A program made the translations under genes and the position numbers. The notes under the pieces were generated by a model, which made no database searches, was not told the DNA's origin, and was given only the letters and a program-made list of their open reading frames with translations. Of a stretch of 41,308 bases of DNA, positions 20,645 to 30,974 are shown piece by piece. This DNA comes from Physocladia obscura (lineage: Eukaryota; Chytridiomycota; Chytridiomycetes; Chytridiales; Chytriomycetaceae): assembly GCA_027596945.1 (NCBI GenBank), contig JADGJH010000022.1, positions 1 through 41,308 of the forward strand, in the 5' to 3' direction. Within the stretch, counting starts at the first letter, position 1. Each line of letters opens with the position of its first letter.

Positions 20645-21058
20645 TCAAAACAGCAACAAAACGGCTGAGGCGGCGGCAACAAAGGCGGCGGGGGCCAGAG
20701 CAGTGGCACTGGAACTAACAGTAGTGGAGGCAGCGGTGGCGGAGGAGGAGGCGGCAGTGGTCTTGGCAGCGGACGAGGTCTTGGCTGTGGTCGTAGTGGT
20801 GGTTGTAGTGGTGGTTGTGGCTGCGGCCGCGGTGGTGCTTGTCGCCGCCGAGTCGCCGGTGGACGCCGGGGCACTCGCACTGGTGGAGGTGGAGGAAGCG
20901 TCGGCGGAGGAGGCCGGCGCGTCGGAGGAGGCGGCACTTGCAGTCGTGGACGTTGCGTCGGCAGTCGAGGCCGGTGCTACGTCCGTGGTCTGCGCCTGCA
21001 CCATCAACCCCGCTCCGAGAATCGCAACTGCCAAAAGTGTTGTTGTAGACTGTCTCAT
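20645..21058 (-). CDS. GPI-anchored Ser/Thr/Ala-rich cell-surface protein with poly-Thr
   Basis: This intronless gene gives 137 residues. The signal peptide is MRQSTTTLLAVAILGAGLMV followed by QA, likely cut after Ala22. The mature part is nearly all Ala, Ser and Thr with a pure run of eleven Thr at about residue 81, coded by mixed ACC/ACT/ACA/ACG codons, so selection on protein rather than simple DNA slippage may maintain it. The tail (TALAPAAFVAAASAVLLLF) is a GPI-attachment signal with Ser/Ala before it. It probably forms an O-glycosylated surface brush. The design matches the gene at 18704-19087. Reverse-strand frames through the same bases are long because of the GC-rich repeats and are artefacts. 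Confidence 0.83.
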   Translation of the reverse strand: MRQSTTTLLAVAILGAGLMVQAQTTDVAPASTADATSTTASAASSDAPASSADASSTSTSASAPASTGDSAATSTTAAAATTTTTTTTTTTAKTSSAAKTTAASSSATAASTTVSSSATALAPAAFVAAASAVLLLF

Positions 21059-22103
21059 TTCTTGTGTTTCTTGTTTCTTCTGGCAAAATCAATTCTGGAA
21101 TTGTTTCCAAATTGCTGAATCTTATAAAAAATTTCAAGCCCGTCTGTGTTGACGATACAACTTGCGCAACATTTGCTTGCAAAAAAAGGAATTATTATAC
21201 AAATCTTCCATCGTTTTTCTTATTTTTTGCTGAGATCTACTCGTCAGAACTTAATATTCCGAGGAAGAATCAGTTTTGTTTTTCATTTCAGGAAAAAAAT
21301 TTCCGCCCAATTGCCTGACGCAATTTCAGTTTGAAACCAATCAAATCCTCACATGACAGATATTATATGTTGAAGAAATTAGAAAAATACTTAACATCTA
21401 GTAATATTGATATCTAAAAGTAACAAAAAAGTTATACAAAAAAATAAAATTCGAAATTTTGTTATCGGCATAATATTACCCAAATAATTATCATTTATGT
21501 AAAATAATGCATAATGCGGCTCCACAATTAGCACGACCACGGTTTTTAAAGCCTTAATTGTTCAACAAGTTACGAATTATTTTGAATAATTTGTCGACTC
21601 AATTAAACTCATGTTGCGCATGTTATTTTTTTGTTGCAGAGTTGCTTTTTTTCTTTCAAATCCAGCACGTTCATTTCAAGTTCACGCATAATTTGCTACT
21701 GCTTGAGCAGGGATTCACTGTGGCTAAGAAATGCAAGTAGATATTATAAGCACAATCTGCAAATACAGAAGGAGAATTTATTTGGTAACTTAAATTCTTA
21801 TAAATGAAAATAAGAGATACGAAAAGCTCGAACATGTTGCTCCAAAGCCTTCATCTACTTAGAACAACAACAAAAGAACGGATGCTGTTACAACAACAAC
21901 ATTACAGTGAAGTGCGAAAAAGCGGTATCTTCAGCCGACTGCTGCGAAGCCACTGCCGCTACGAGTGAGCCAAAGACCAAAACAGTAAGTTTTTACTCGG
22001 TATTTTTTGTCCTTGATTGATTGATTGAAACCTGCGCATTAAAAATTTGATGTGACATGAGGAAATTGTCAGAATCCCGAAGAAAAAACTAACACTTCAA
22101 GGA
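21059..22103. other. Intergenic; probable 5' leader intron of the next gene
   Basis: AT-rich DNA to about 21850 shows no supported gene. TTATAA at about 21121 lies about 60 bases upstream of the minus-strand GPI gene. At the right end, donor GTAAGT at 21985 and acceptor TTCAAG ending at 22101 would remove a 117-base intron directly before the ATG at 22104. The upstream leader contains an ATG (about 21881) opening a 28-codon frame that stops before the donor, a possible upstream ORF. Confidence 0.4.
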
Positions 22104-24729
22104 ATGTCTAATGAGCTGTCGCCGTCGACGCGGCTTAGAAAAAGTGTTAATATTCCCGTAAAAGATCATTCTTCTCAAAACTCGCGAAATTCGGTTGGGA
22201 ATCAGGAACAAACATCGTCGCTAAACATACCGTATCACCACAATATTCGATCAAGTCTTGGCCAAGAGCTTGCAGACAGTTTTTCTCAGTTTAATTCACA
22301 ATCGAATTTACCTCAAATTAAACAGCCAAGTAATGAGGAGTCGAAAAACAGCCAAGATGTGAATCAAGATGGAGAAAAAAAAATTAATTATCAAGATGAT
22401 GAGAATAATGAAAATCATGATGACGATGAACATAATGACAATGACGATGAAGATGAAGATGAAGATGAAGACTACGAATTTAAAACCAGATTTGCGTCTT
22501 CTAGAAGTTCAGTACATCGTGGAAGTATTCTTAGTTTTGCAGCGAAACCACCTTCCCCACATCAACGTTTTGCTAGCACAAGTCAACACGAGTACAAAAA
22601 ATCAAGTGCTTCGATTTTGCAAGGTAATTCCAGCTTAAAGAGTTCCATCAGATCTTCAGATAGTTTGTACACGAGTGGAGTCTACAATTCAGAAAAAATT
22701 AGCACAAGTAAACATGGTATTGGAGTAGTCAAAAAAGCTTCGGTGACCAGCAAGTTGGCCAGTAGTTTTATGCCTAACAATAACAGTACTATTCAAACCA
22801 AAACCACTGGCACAACTAAAGAAGATGATAGTGAATATCAGAATAAGATTAGTAGTCCCAGTATCGCAAAAAGCTCTCGCAGTGGAATTAGTGATATGAC
22901 TGATGATGGTGTCATGACGACTATAATTCAAAATTTGAAAGATTTGCTCGAATATTTTTATTCCACAGCCATCTATAATGCTTTCTTGTGGGCCTATGAA
23001 AGCACCAGGTTCCAAATTTACTTGTTCACCTTAATCCACGTCGCAATTCTTGCAACCATGGCTCTTATTTTACGCTTTGCCATCGGATCATTAGTTTCAG
23101 GAATTCTATTCTACAATCTCGTACATGCAGGTATGGAAAAAATTTGGACATCATACATAAATTTTTTTTAAACCTGATGTATATTTTGCGTTCAAAACGT
23201 ACAAATCAATTTAAAAAATAGTTGCTGGACTGCTGGGTAAAATAAGTTTTGCCGTAGGGTTGCGAGCAGCACAATTGATATCCAAGGAATTCACTGCCAG
23301 AAACATGATCAAAAGAGGTAAAGGAGTGCCGCTGTCATCAATAGCACACCCGATACCCCTAATCAAGCTGAATTCTGACGAAGGGAAAACACTGCGCTAC
23401 ATATTCATTGCCGCATTAGTTTTGATTGAAGCGACAGTGTGGTTTTTGGGAATCCAAATGGAATGGGAACCAGCAGAATCAGCTATTGGAATATTCCCAT
23501 GCACAAAGGTGACATATCCAACGAAACCTGACATTTCTTTGTTTGCAAGCGAACTGGGAAATTTTCTGCAAGGAGACAGCGACTTATCAATGGTATACAG
23601 CTATGGACTTCCACTCGGAGATGGGATTGTCGGAGGCCTTGCAGCATGGCCCATCACAATCCCTTCAGCCAGCTTCATAGTCGACCAAGCCGGAATCGGA
23701 TACGCAATTAATGTTGTTTGCGGGAATCTTCAAGTCGCAGAAAATACAACTATTGGCTTAACACAATTCAAAATATTGTCGACAACAATGTGGAGCAGCA
23801 TGTTCAGCACGTTGATTCGGGTACAGCTTCCGGCTGGGTCGCACGACTGGGCGCAGTTTTCCAGCAGTGCAATCACGCAAGATTGCGAGGTACGGTATAT
23901 CATGGGTGACGCGGACGTCAGTTTCGGGTTCATTGCAGACGAGTGGGGCGGGGTTGCAAGTCAAAGAATCGAAGAGATGCGGCTGGGAAATCTAACGATC
24001 CAACGCGGCGAGACGAGCGCGTTGTATTATGGATTGATGCAAGATGAGTTCCGTATAAATTATGAGTATAAGAATATTACTGAGTGGGTTGCGGAAGCTG
24101 TGGTGGCAGTTTTTAACGGTACACACTATGGGACATCGCAAGGCGCGTTGTTTTGTAATTTATTCCAGTGGGCGACGCTACCGGATGGATACTATCACAC
24201 GTCAATAACTTGGAAAGGGATGGCAGCTGCAATGGCGATGGTAGCGCATTATGTGTTGATGCAGTATAGCACTAGCGGCGATGGAGCGCAATCTCAATGC
24301 GCGTATAAGGGACTACAAGGTGCCGGTGTGATTGCGTGTCCGACGTATGTAGTTGGGCTTGCAGCTGGAGCAGTCGTAGTGTGTGTAGTGGCGGAAGTGG
24401 CACAGTTGTTTTGGTGGTTTTTACTCTCGGGCGGTGACAGTAAAAATGACCGCGCTGCACGACTTCTCGACGCGCCGGCTCAGCTTCTCTATGATTTGCG
24501 GCTTGGAGCCACTAATATTCTGACCGCGTCTGATGTGATTCGCAAAGATAATGATCCGTCAGACGCTGATGTAGATGCGTCAAATCATGCAAATCTTCGT
24601 CGTCGTTATGCTTCTGTGCTTGTGCGCTTTGGGGAGACTCGCCAGACACGTGCGAATCCTGTTGGTATGCTTGTTCTTGGAGCTCCAAATCAAGTCATTT
24701 CAATGAATGAATCCCGCGAATATTACTAA
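22104..24729 (+). CDS. Large multi-pass membrane protein, copy A of an unrecognised paralogous pair
   Basis: There are two exons, 22104-23130 and 23222-24729 (phase 1), giving 844 residues. Residues 1-280 are disordered, rich in Ser, Asn, Asp and Glu, with an acidic run DEDEDEDEDYE near 120-130. A conserved motif SDMTDDG (near 274) precedes a long hydrophobic stretch at 302-342 that can span twice. After the intron comes a basic amphipathic block (LISKEFTARNMIKRGKG), then a membrane span at about 402-420 (FIAALVLIEATVWFLGIQMEW). A domain of about 280 residues follows, with N-glycosylation sequons (NTT, NLT, NIT, NGT) and conserved LQGDSDLSMVYSYGLPLGDG, probably extracytoplasmic. A last span at about 715-744 precedes a cytosolic tail ending SREYY. 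The paralogue is at 35154. I recognise no family; receptor or transport roles are both possible. Confidence 0.85.
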
Positions 24730-24870
24730 GCCAAAACTATTTTTTATAATAATACGGGAAATAATTAATTTTAAATAAAGCATATATAAGGCAATAATAC
24801 CAAAGTGATAAAAATTAGCGAGTATTTTAATTGTTAAAAAAACCTTCAAACATCTTTCAGCCAAACGATT

Positions 24871-27800
24871 ATGGTGCACCAAGCCACACCAGTCACACTA
24901 TCCATATGGCTGGTCGGCGGAGAAGATGACGATGTCGTAGAAGTCACCATTAATCAGTTCCTAGTTAGCGAGCTAAAAAATGAGGTTTCAGCACATTACC
25001 CAGTAATAATTTTTTTGCACTAATATTCAAGCTGCTATAGATCCAGGTTGCTTTTGATCTTCCGAATTCGGCATTCGACATTATTTACTCATACCGGAAA
25101 GACGGCTTTGTTCCTCACAAGTTAAAGCCAACGCCAAACTCAAAACTCAAAAACATTCTCGCAACTGTCGCCGACATTGATCACGACCTCCGTTTCGAAA
25201 TTGTACTTCATCCACATAAAATCAAAATCATATGCGACGGAAAGGAACCACTGGTTCTAGAAGTCGAAAAACTGGAGGTTTCGAAACTGCGTAATGAGGT
25301 GAAAAATTTCAAATTGTATGGTTGGATCAATCAAAAATTGAACGTGTTAAAATAGATAGAAAGATGTTTTCCAGAAATCAACAATTATATGCTGCAATAC
25401 GATGAAGATGGTGTCAAGACAGTTCTGAGCAGCGACTCTGCATTCGAAGATTTGCATTCGCGAGAATTGGCAACCGGATCGCGTCCAACTGTTTTTGTCG
25501 TTTCGATTCCAGCAAAGCAGTCTCGTTCAATCACCAATCTTGCGCATCGTCCAACTGTAAATAATTTAAACTCGTCGCCGAACCGTGTTCTTGATATTTC
25601 CCAAGAAAAGCGCTTTGATGTGATGTTGTCTTACTCGTGAGTTTTTAGTTTAAAAATATACCCACCGCATGCTAATACAACAAACGCTTTGAACCAAAGT
25701 TGGGCAACTAAACAACAAGTGAAATATCTGTACCAAGAACTGATGAGCAGGTTCACAGATTTGAAGATTTGGCTTGACGAACGCGAAATGGATGTGGACA
25801 TTTACTCTTCGATGGTTGAAGGTGTCGTCAAGAGCGATGTTGTCATAGTGTGTTTATCAAAATTTTATTTGGTATGGCAGAAATTTATCCTACAGTTTCG
25901 GTATTAACGTTAATTGTATACTTTACTTCAGACTTCACCAAATTGCATGCGCGAAATTAAATTTGCGGCGGATCTGAAAAAACCTTTAATTCCTACACGA
26001 ATGTTTTCTGACTCCGACGACATCATACAAATGATTGAATCACCAAATATGGCTGTGCCTTTTCTTATCACAGCTGGCTTGCTTTACATTGACTTCAAAC
26101 AAAGTCTTCCGCCGTCAGTCGAATGGAACTCGGCGATAAGTGCGATTTATGGTCAAATTGAGTCTCGCGTTCCGCGATTTTCCTGCCAGAAAATATCACA
26201 GCTTGCAGACCCTCTTCAGAGCTGGCTGCAACCTGTTGACTTCTCGAGCGATATTGAAAACTACGGATCTGAATACGTTGAAGGAACGCGCGAATGGGTT
26301 GATAATGTATTTTCCGAATGGCAAATCTCGAATGAACCGTTTTTGTGGCTCTGTGCCGGCGCTGGTACTGGAAAGAGTTTGATTGCTTATAAAGTCAGCG
26401 TAAGTCCGCCGCCGAATTACACGCTTGGATCCATGTTTTTTTGCCGACACAATGACGAGCAAAAAAACAGTGTCGTTAAGATTGTTTCTTCAATGGCATG
26501 GGATCTTGGCAACCGATTTCCGGAAATCAAAGTACACTTGCAGTTGGAAATGGCAAAAGACAAGGAACGCACTGAAGGCGGGAAAATCAGTATTCTCTCG
26601 AATCCTGTTGAAACATTCAAATCACTCATTGCAGATGGTTTTGGTACATTCAAGACCGATTCTCAATCAAAAAGGGATAAAAATATTCTTCTCATAATTG
26701 ACGCACTTGATGAATGCGATCCAAAGACACGACACAACCTGCTGGCGATTCTGACACACTCATGCAAGGCTTTGCCCGACTTTGTTAAAGTTTTCGCCAC
26801 CGGACGGCCGGACTTGGACATTTTCGAAAGCTTGAAAGCAATCGACCCATTTGTGCTCAAACCAACAAGCAAAGAGAATTTAGCAGATGTTAAAAAATTT
26901 ATCACTGCAAAACTCAAGAATATGTGGAGTGTTTCCGACGACCAAATTGTGTCGAATTCTACAATGACTGCATGTGTTGACACGCTTGTGCAAAAATCCG
27001 AGGTTGGGTATCTATCTTGTTGTCTATTTCTCTCCCTTGCTCAGTACTAACTTGATATTTTTTCAGGGCGTTTTCATCTATGCACGTAATGCATGCGAAT
27101 TCCTGTTAAAAAGCCCTGACATTTCTCCGAATAGCATCCTTACGCATATTCACGAGTTTGAAAGCGGACCGGACAGCGTTTACTCTCTAATTTTGAATCG
27201 CGAATACGGTGTAGCCAATGAGAGTGAGATTGATTCCTTTAGACGCGTTATAGGAACGATCTTGACAGTTAAAGAACCTGTTTCGATTGGAACTCTTATA
27301 TCTCTCGGAAATTTGACTGCAAACGAAACTGGATTGGTAATTGGGAAAGTTAGTACATTTTTATATTAAGTNNNNNNNNNNTTAATTATTATTTTTTAAT
27401 TCAATAGCTTCGAGCTATACTCAAAATTGAACACGGAGCTGTTTCAGTTATTCATAAAAGCTTAAAAGATTTTTTGAGTGATATCAAACGTAGCGGAGTT
27501 TTTTTTATTGACACGGTTTTCATCAATGAACAGCTTGCAAAGTCGTGTTTTGAAATTATGAATGCAGAATTGAGCGAAAATATGGCGAAACTGGATCCTT
27601 CTGAAGAGTATCACGCGATAAGTGGAAGCAGTTCTTTCATTTCAGACGCACTTGCATATACTTGCATATTTTGGGTTGACCATTTTATATCTTGCTCCAA
27701 TCAAGAATTACTGACTCCCTTGCTGCTCGAATTCTGCAAGACAAAGTTACTGAATCAATTCGAAGTTTCAATCATTTTAGGAAAACTTAACTCTGTTATT

Positions 27801-29768
27801 TTTTCCTCTTCAAATCTACTTTTGTCGATCGAAAAGATGTCACAAAACCAAGAAACTCTTTTCATCAGTGAAATTATCCAAGACGTGAAACGAGCTGCAA
27901 TTAATTATCGAAATCCGCTTTTATTCAATCCGCTGCAGCTTTACAAGACGGTTTTGGCTTGGCTTCCGCAAAAATCTGCTCTTTACAAGCAATACCATAG
28001 AGAAGGTGATCCATTTATTTGTATTGGTGCAACTGAAACTTGGGGTCCACTCAGTTTTGAGGGGCATACGGATGGTGTTCTATCTGTAGGATACAAAAAC
28101 GACGGAAAATTGATTGTGTCGGCATCCAAAGACAAAACAATCAAAGTATGGAATTCTACAACAGGTGAATGTGTATCTACAATTTTTACAGACCACAAGT
28201 CATGGATTAACCAAGTTGCCATATCTGATGATGATGATGTTGTAGCATCTGCATCAAGCGATATGACTGTGAAAGTTTGGAGAATTGCAACTGGAGAATG
28301 TATTTTGACACTTGTGGGGCATACTGATATTGTTTCTTCTGTTGTTATCCGCAAGCAATACCTAGTTTCTGGGGCTCTTGACGGAACGGTAAAAGTATGG
28401 TCACTTAGCTCTGGCAAGAATTTACAAACATTGGCTGCGACAACCAAAGGTATCAGCCAAGTAAAAATTTCAAAAAATGGAACAAATTTGGTATCTGTGA
28501 GCAAGGATTATATGATTCGCATTTGGCACTTGGATACGGGAACTCTTGAAACCCCCCCTCTTGTTAACGGTAACTCAAATATGCGTTGTGTCGACTACTC
28601 TGGAAACGATGAATTGTTGGTAACTGGAGACAATGTAGGGGTCGTCAAAATTTGGGATGTAGCTGCTAAAATCTGTGTCAAAATTCTTGAAGGTCACTGT
28701 GAGGAAGTTTATTCAGTGACTTTTAGTCCTGATTCAAAAAGTGTTATATCTGGATCAAAGGATAAGACAATTAGAATTTGGAATGTTGCGACTGGTGACT
28801 GTTTGTCTTCATTGGAAGGGCATGCTAATTGGGTGACATCTGTTGCATTCAATCCTTTGGGAACATCTTTCGCTAGTGCGTCCAATGATATGACCATCAA
28901 GGTGTGGCCAGCAAATGCGGAGACAAATGAGAAAGTCGAAAAGCATAAAAATGATGTAACAGCTGTTTTTGTATCACTAGATGAAACACTCTTATCCTCC
29001 AGCTCGACCGACAATTATGTGCGATTGTGGTCAATAAAAACTGGAAAGTGTCTCATGGCCTTGAAGTCTCACACTAACTGGGTTAACGACGTGTGTATCT
29101 CATCAAATAATTTGCTTTTGGCATCGGCATCCCGGGATACTACTGTAAAACTATGGTCTGTTGAATCTGGCGAATGCTTGTGCACCTTCGAAGGGCATCA
29201 TGATTATGTCAAAACAGTTCGCTTTTCAGCTGACAGTTCCATTATTGCCTCGGGATCAAATGACAGGACTCTTAAAATCTGGTCAGTTGCCTCTGGTCAG
29301 TGTTTGCAGACATTTTCTTTTCACACTGCTCTTGTAACATCGGTTTGCTTCTCATCTGACAACTCTCTTGTGGCATCAACTTCGCGAGATCGCACTTTAA
29401 AAGTCTCGAGTGTGATCACTGGTGAACTCGTCAGAAATATTGAATTGGACACTAAATGGATGAAGAATGTTGAATTTTTGGATGGAAATAAAATTATAAT
29501 GGCGCACACTGTTTTGCAACAAGCAGGATGGAGAAGTATTAAAAAATCGAACGACGATATCAAGGGATGGTTTATTGATAATGGACAGCCAGTCAATTTA
29601 TCAAACGTACTGTTCGAAGGATTAAATGTGAGCGGTGAATGGATTCTTTTCAACCAAAAGCGAGTAAGTTTTTTGCCTGATTTTTCAACAGGCGTTTACC
29701 ATCTGCAAGGAAAAGTTGTTGGTTTGGCAAGAGGAAATCTTGTCACTGCATACAAGTTTCAAAATTAA
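24871..29768 (+). CDS. NLR-type sensor: PB1-like, PB1-like, TIR, NACHT, WD40 repeats
   Basis: Seven exons, 24871-25002, 25047-25298, 25356-25636, 25700-25871, 25932-27002, 27067-27348 and 27408-29768, give 1516 residues. Residues 7-99 and 101-180 are two beta-grasp modules. The second has an acidic OPCA-type motif (YDEDGVKTVLSSDSAFEDL, 143-161) as in PB1 domains; the first matches it in LKNE and KDG but lacks most acids. TIR spans about 213-345: FDVMLSYSW, IWLDEREM, VVIVCLSKFYL, PNCMREIKFA and KPLIPTRMF. NACHT follows, with Walker A GAGTGKS (422-428) and Walker B LLIIDALDE (about 532-540). A helical linker leads to at least 11 WD40 repeats from about 949 to 1410, most with GH starts and IKVW ends. 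NACHT proteins are nucleotide-driven oligomerising switches and TIR domains are signalling or NADase effectors, so a sensor role is inferred. Exon 1 could end at 24984 with a poorer donor. The last intron contains an assembly gap. Confidence 0.9.
27372..27381. other. Assembly gap (10 N)
   Basis: Ten N bases lie inside the last intron of the NLR-type gene, between donor GTTAGT at 27349 and acceptor AATAG at 27403-27407. The true length is unknown, and sequence, even an exon, could be missing. The flanking exons join in phase and the junction reads normally (VIGK then LRAILKIE), so a lost exon is unlikely. Confidence 0.95.
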
Positions 29769-30974
29769 AAATGCTTCAAAAAAATTTTTATCAAAAAAAA
29801 AAAAAAAAATTTGTTCCCATTCGAATAGGGTCCTGTTGCTCAGTTTTAAAACTGACCCAGATGAATATAAGTCTTCTGAGTTTCGAAATAGCTGGAACGT
29901 GGAAGATTTCTTAAAGAAAAGAAAAAAAACGACAATTTACATCAATTTTCACTTATTGATAGTAAAGCAATGAAATTGTTTCAAACTCTACCAAACCTGT
30001 ATTTTTTCCCCTCAGAAATCCAATATTTCCATTCACTGCCACTTTTGGTTCTGCAAGTTGAAAACATGTCTTCTTGATATTGGCCATGAGGATTTTTGCA
30101 TGGCTCATATCTTCCTTCAGGTTTTCACTTATTGAATGCTTGTCTCAGCGACGACAAGGACTGTACGCTGCCCGAAATATTTACACTGTTTGTGCTGCTT
30201 GTAGTTGTGCTGGTTGATTTCAACAATTGCATATTCTACATCTCGTGCTGCTATTGCAGATTCTGATACCGTTGCTGTTGCTCTTGCTGACTGTCTATTT
30301 GAATTAAATAATGCCACAAATCGGACAATTTGCTTTTGATAATTAATATTGTGTTTTTTCAGTACCCTTCTTCTTGATTCAAAAACTACTGCTTGTTGCT
30401 GGTGTAACTGCTACTAGTTTAAAATTAAAAAAGTTTTGTGTCATGAATCACGATTAACTGGAAGTCTTCCGCTGGTTGCAACTCTCCACTATTGTACTTC
30501 CAAAATTTCGAACTGAACAGTTTGATTCATATTGATAAAATCTGCTTCCTCTGTTCTTTGTGTATATTCGATAAGAGAAACCTGTTCCAAGTGAGTAGAT
30601 GTTTACGAGGCACAAGTTCCATACCACTACGTCTCATTTGATTTCCCAAAAAACTTTGCATATGAGCGATCTTTGGTTAATGATAATATTGTTGTTTTCG
30701 TCTGTGCTGTTATTCTTAGCCAAAATTGCAGTCTCTGCTCACTATATACTCCAATTAATCTCTGCAACGCTTTGTTTTAGTCATAGTGCAGATGGATAGT
30801 ACCTTTACGCTCGCTAATTCTGCTGCTGCTGTTGTCGCTGTTGTTTCAATGACCTTTTGCGATAATCTTTTAGTACGAACCAATCACAACAAAACAATCC
30901 TTTCACAAAAACCAACAACCAAAACACTACAAAAAAAAAAGAAAAGAAACCATAAGCCCAGCTTCAGAACCACA
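29769..30974 (-). pseudogene. Gene-poor stretch with frameshifted minus-strand coding remnant
   Basis: On the minus strand three pieces lie in order. Bases 30596-30489 read EQVSLIEYTQRTEEADFI to a stop. Bases 30410-30129 form a 93-codon open frame without ATG at its start (SARATATVSESAIAARDVEY, then CKYFGQRTVLVVAET). Bases 30144-29953 are 63 codons in another frame (SISENLKEDMSHAKILMANI, then GNIGFLRGKNTGLVEFE). Adjacent pieces differ in frame and I found no splice sites joining the last two, so a decayed gene is likelier than an intact one. No family is recognised. The remaining DNA to the fimbrin stop, 30600-30974, has no supported gene. A poly-A run at 29797-29810 follows the NLR gene. Confidence 0.3.

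Noticed and set aside
20625..21152. Plus-strand 175-residue Val/Ala/Glu-rich ORF
   Set aside because: It is the complement of the Thr/Ser/Ala-rich GPI protein; only the minus frame has a signal peptide and a GPI tail.
24985..25002. Shorter exon 1 of the NLR gene using donor GTTTCA at 24985
   Set aside because: The donor GTAATA at 25003 is a better match, and the extra codons (VSAHYP) align with repeat 2 (IERCFP); the price is a short 44-base intron.
27983..28504. Minus-strand ORF opposite the WD40 repeats
   Set aside because: A shadow of repeated WD40 codons; several similar shadows occur across the same exon.
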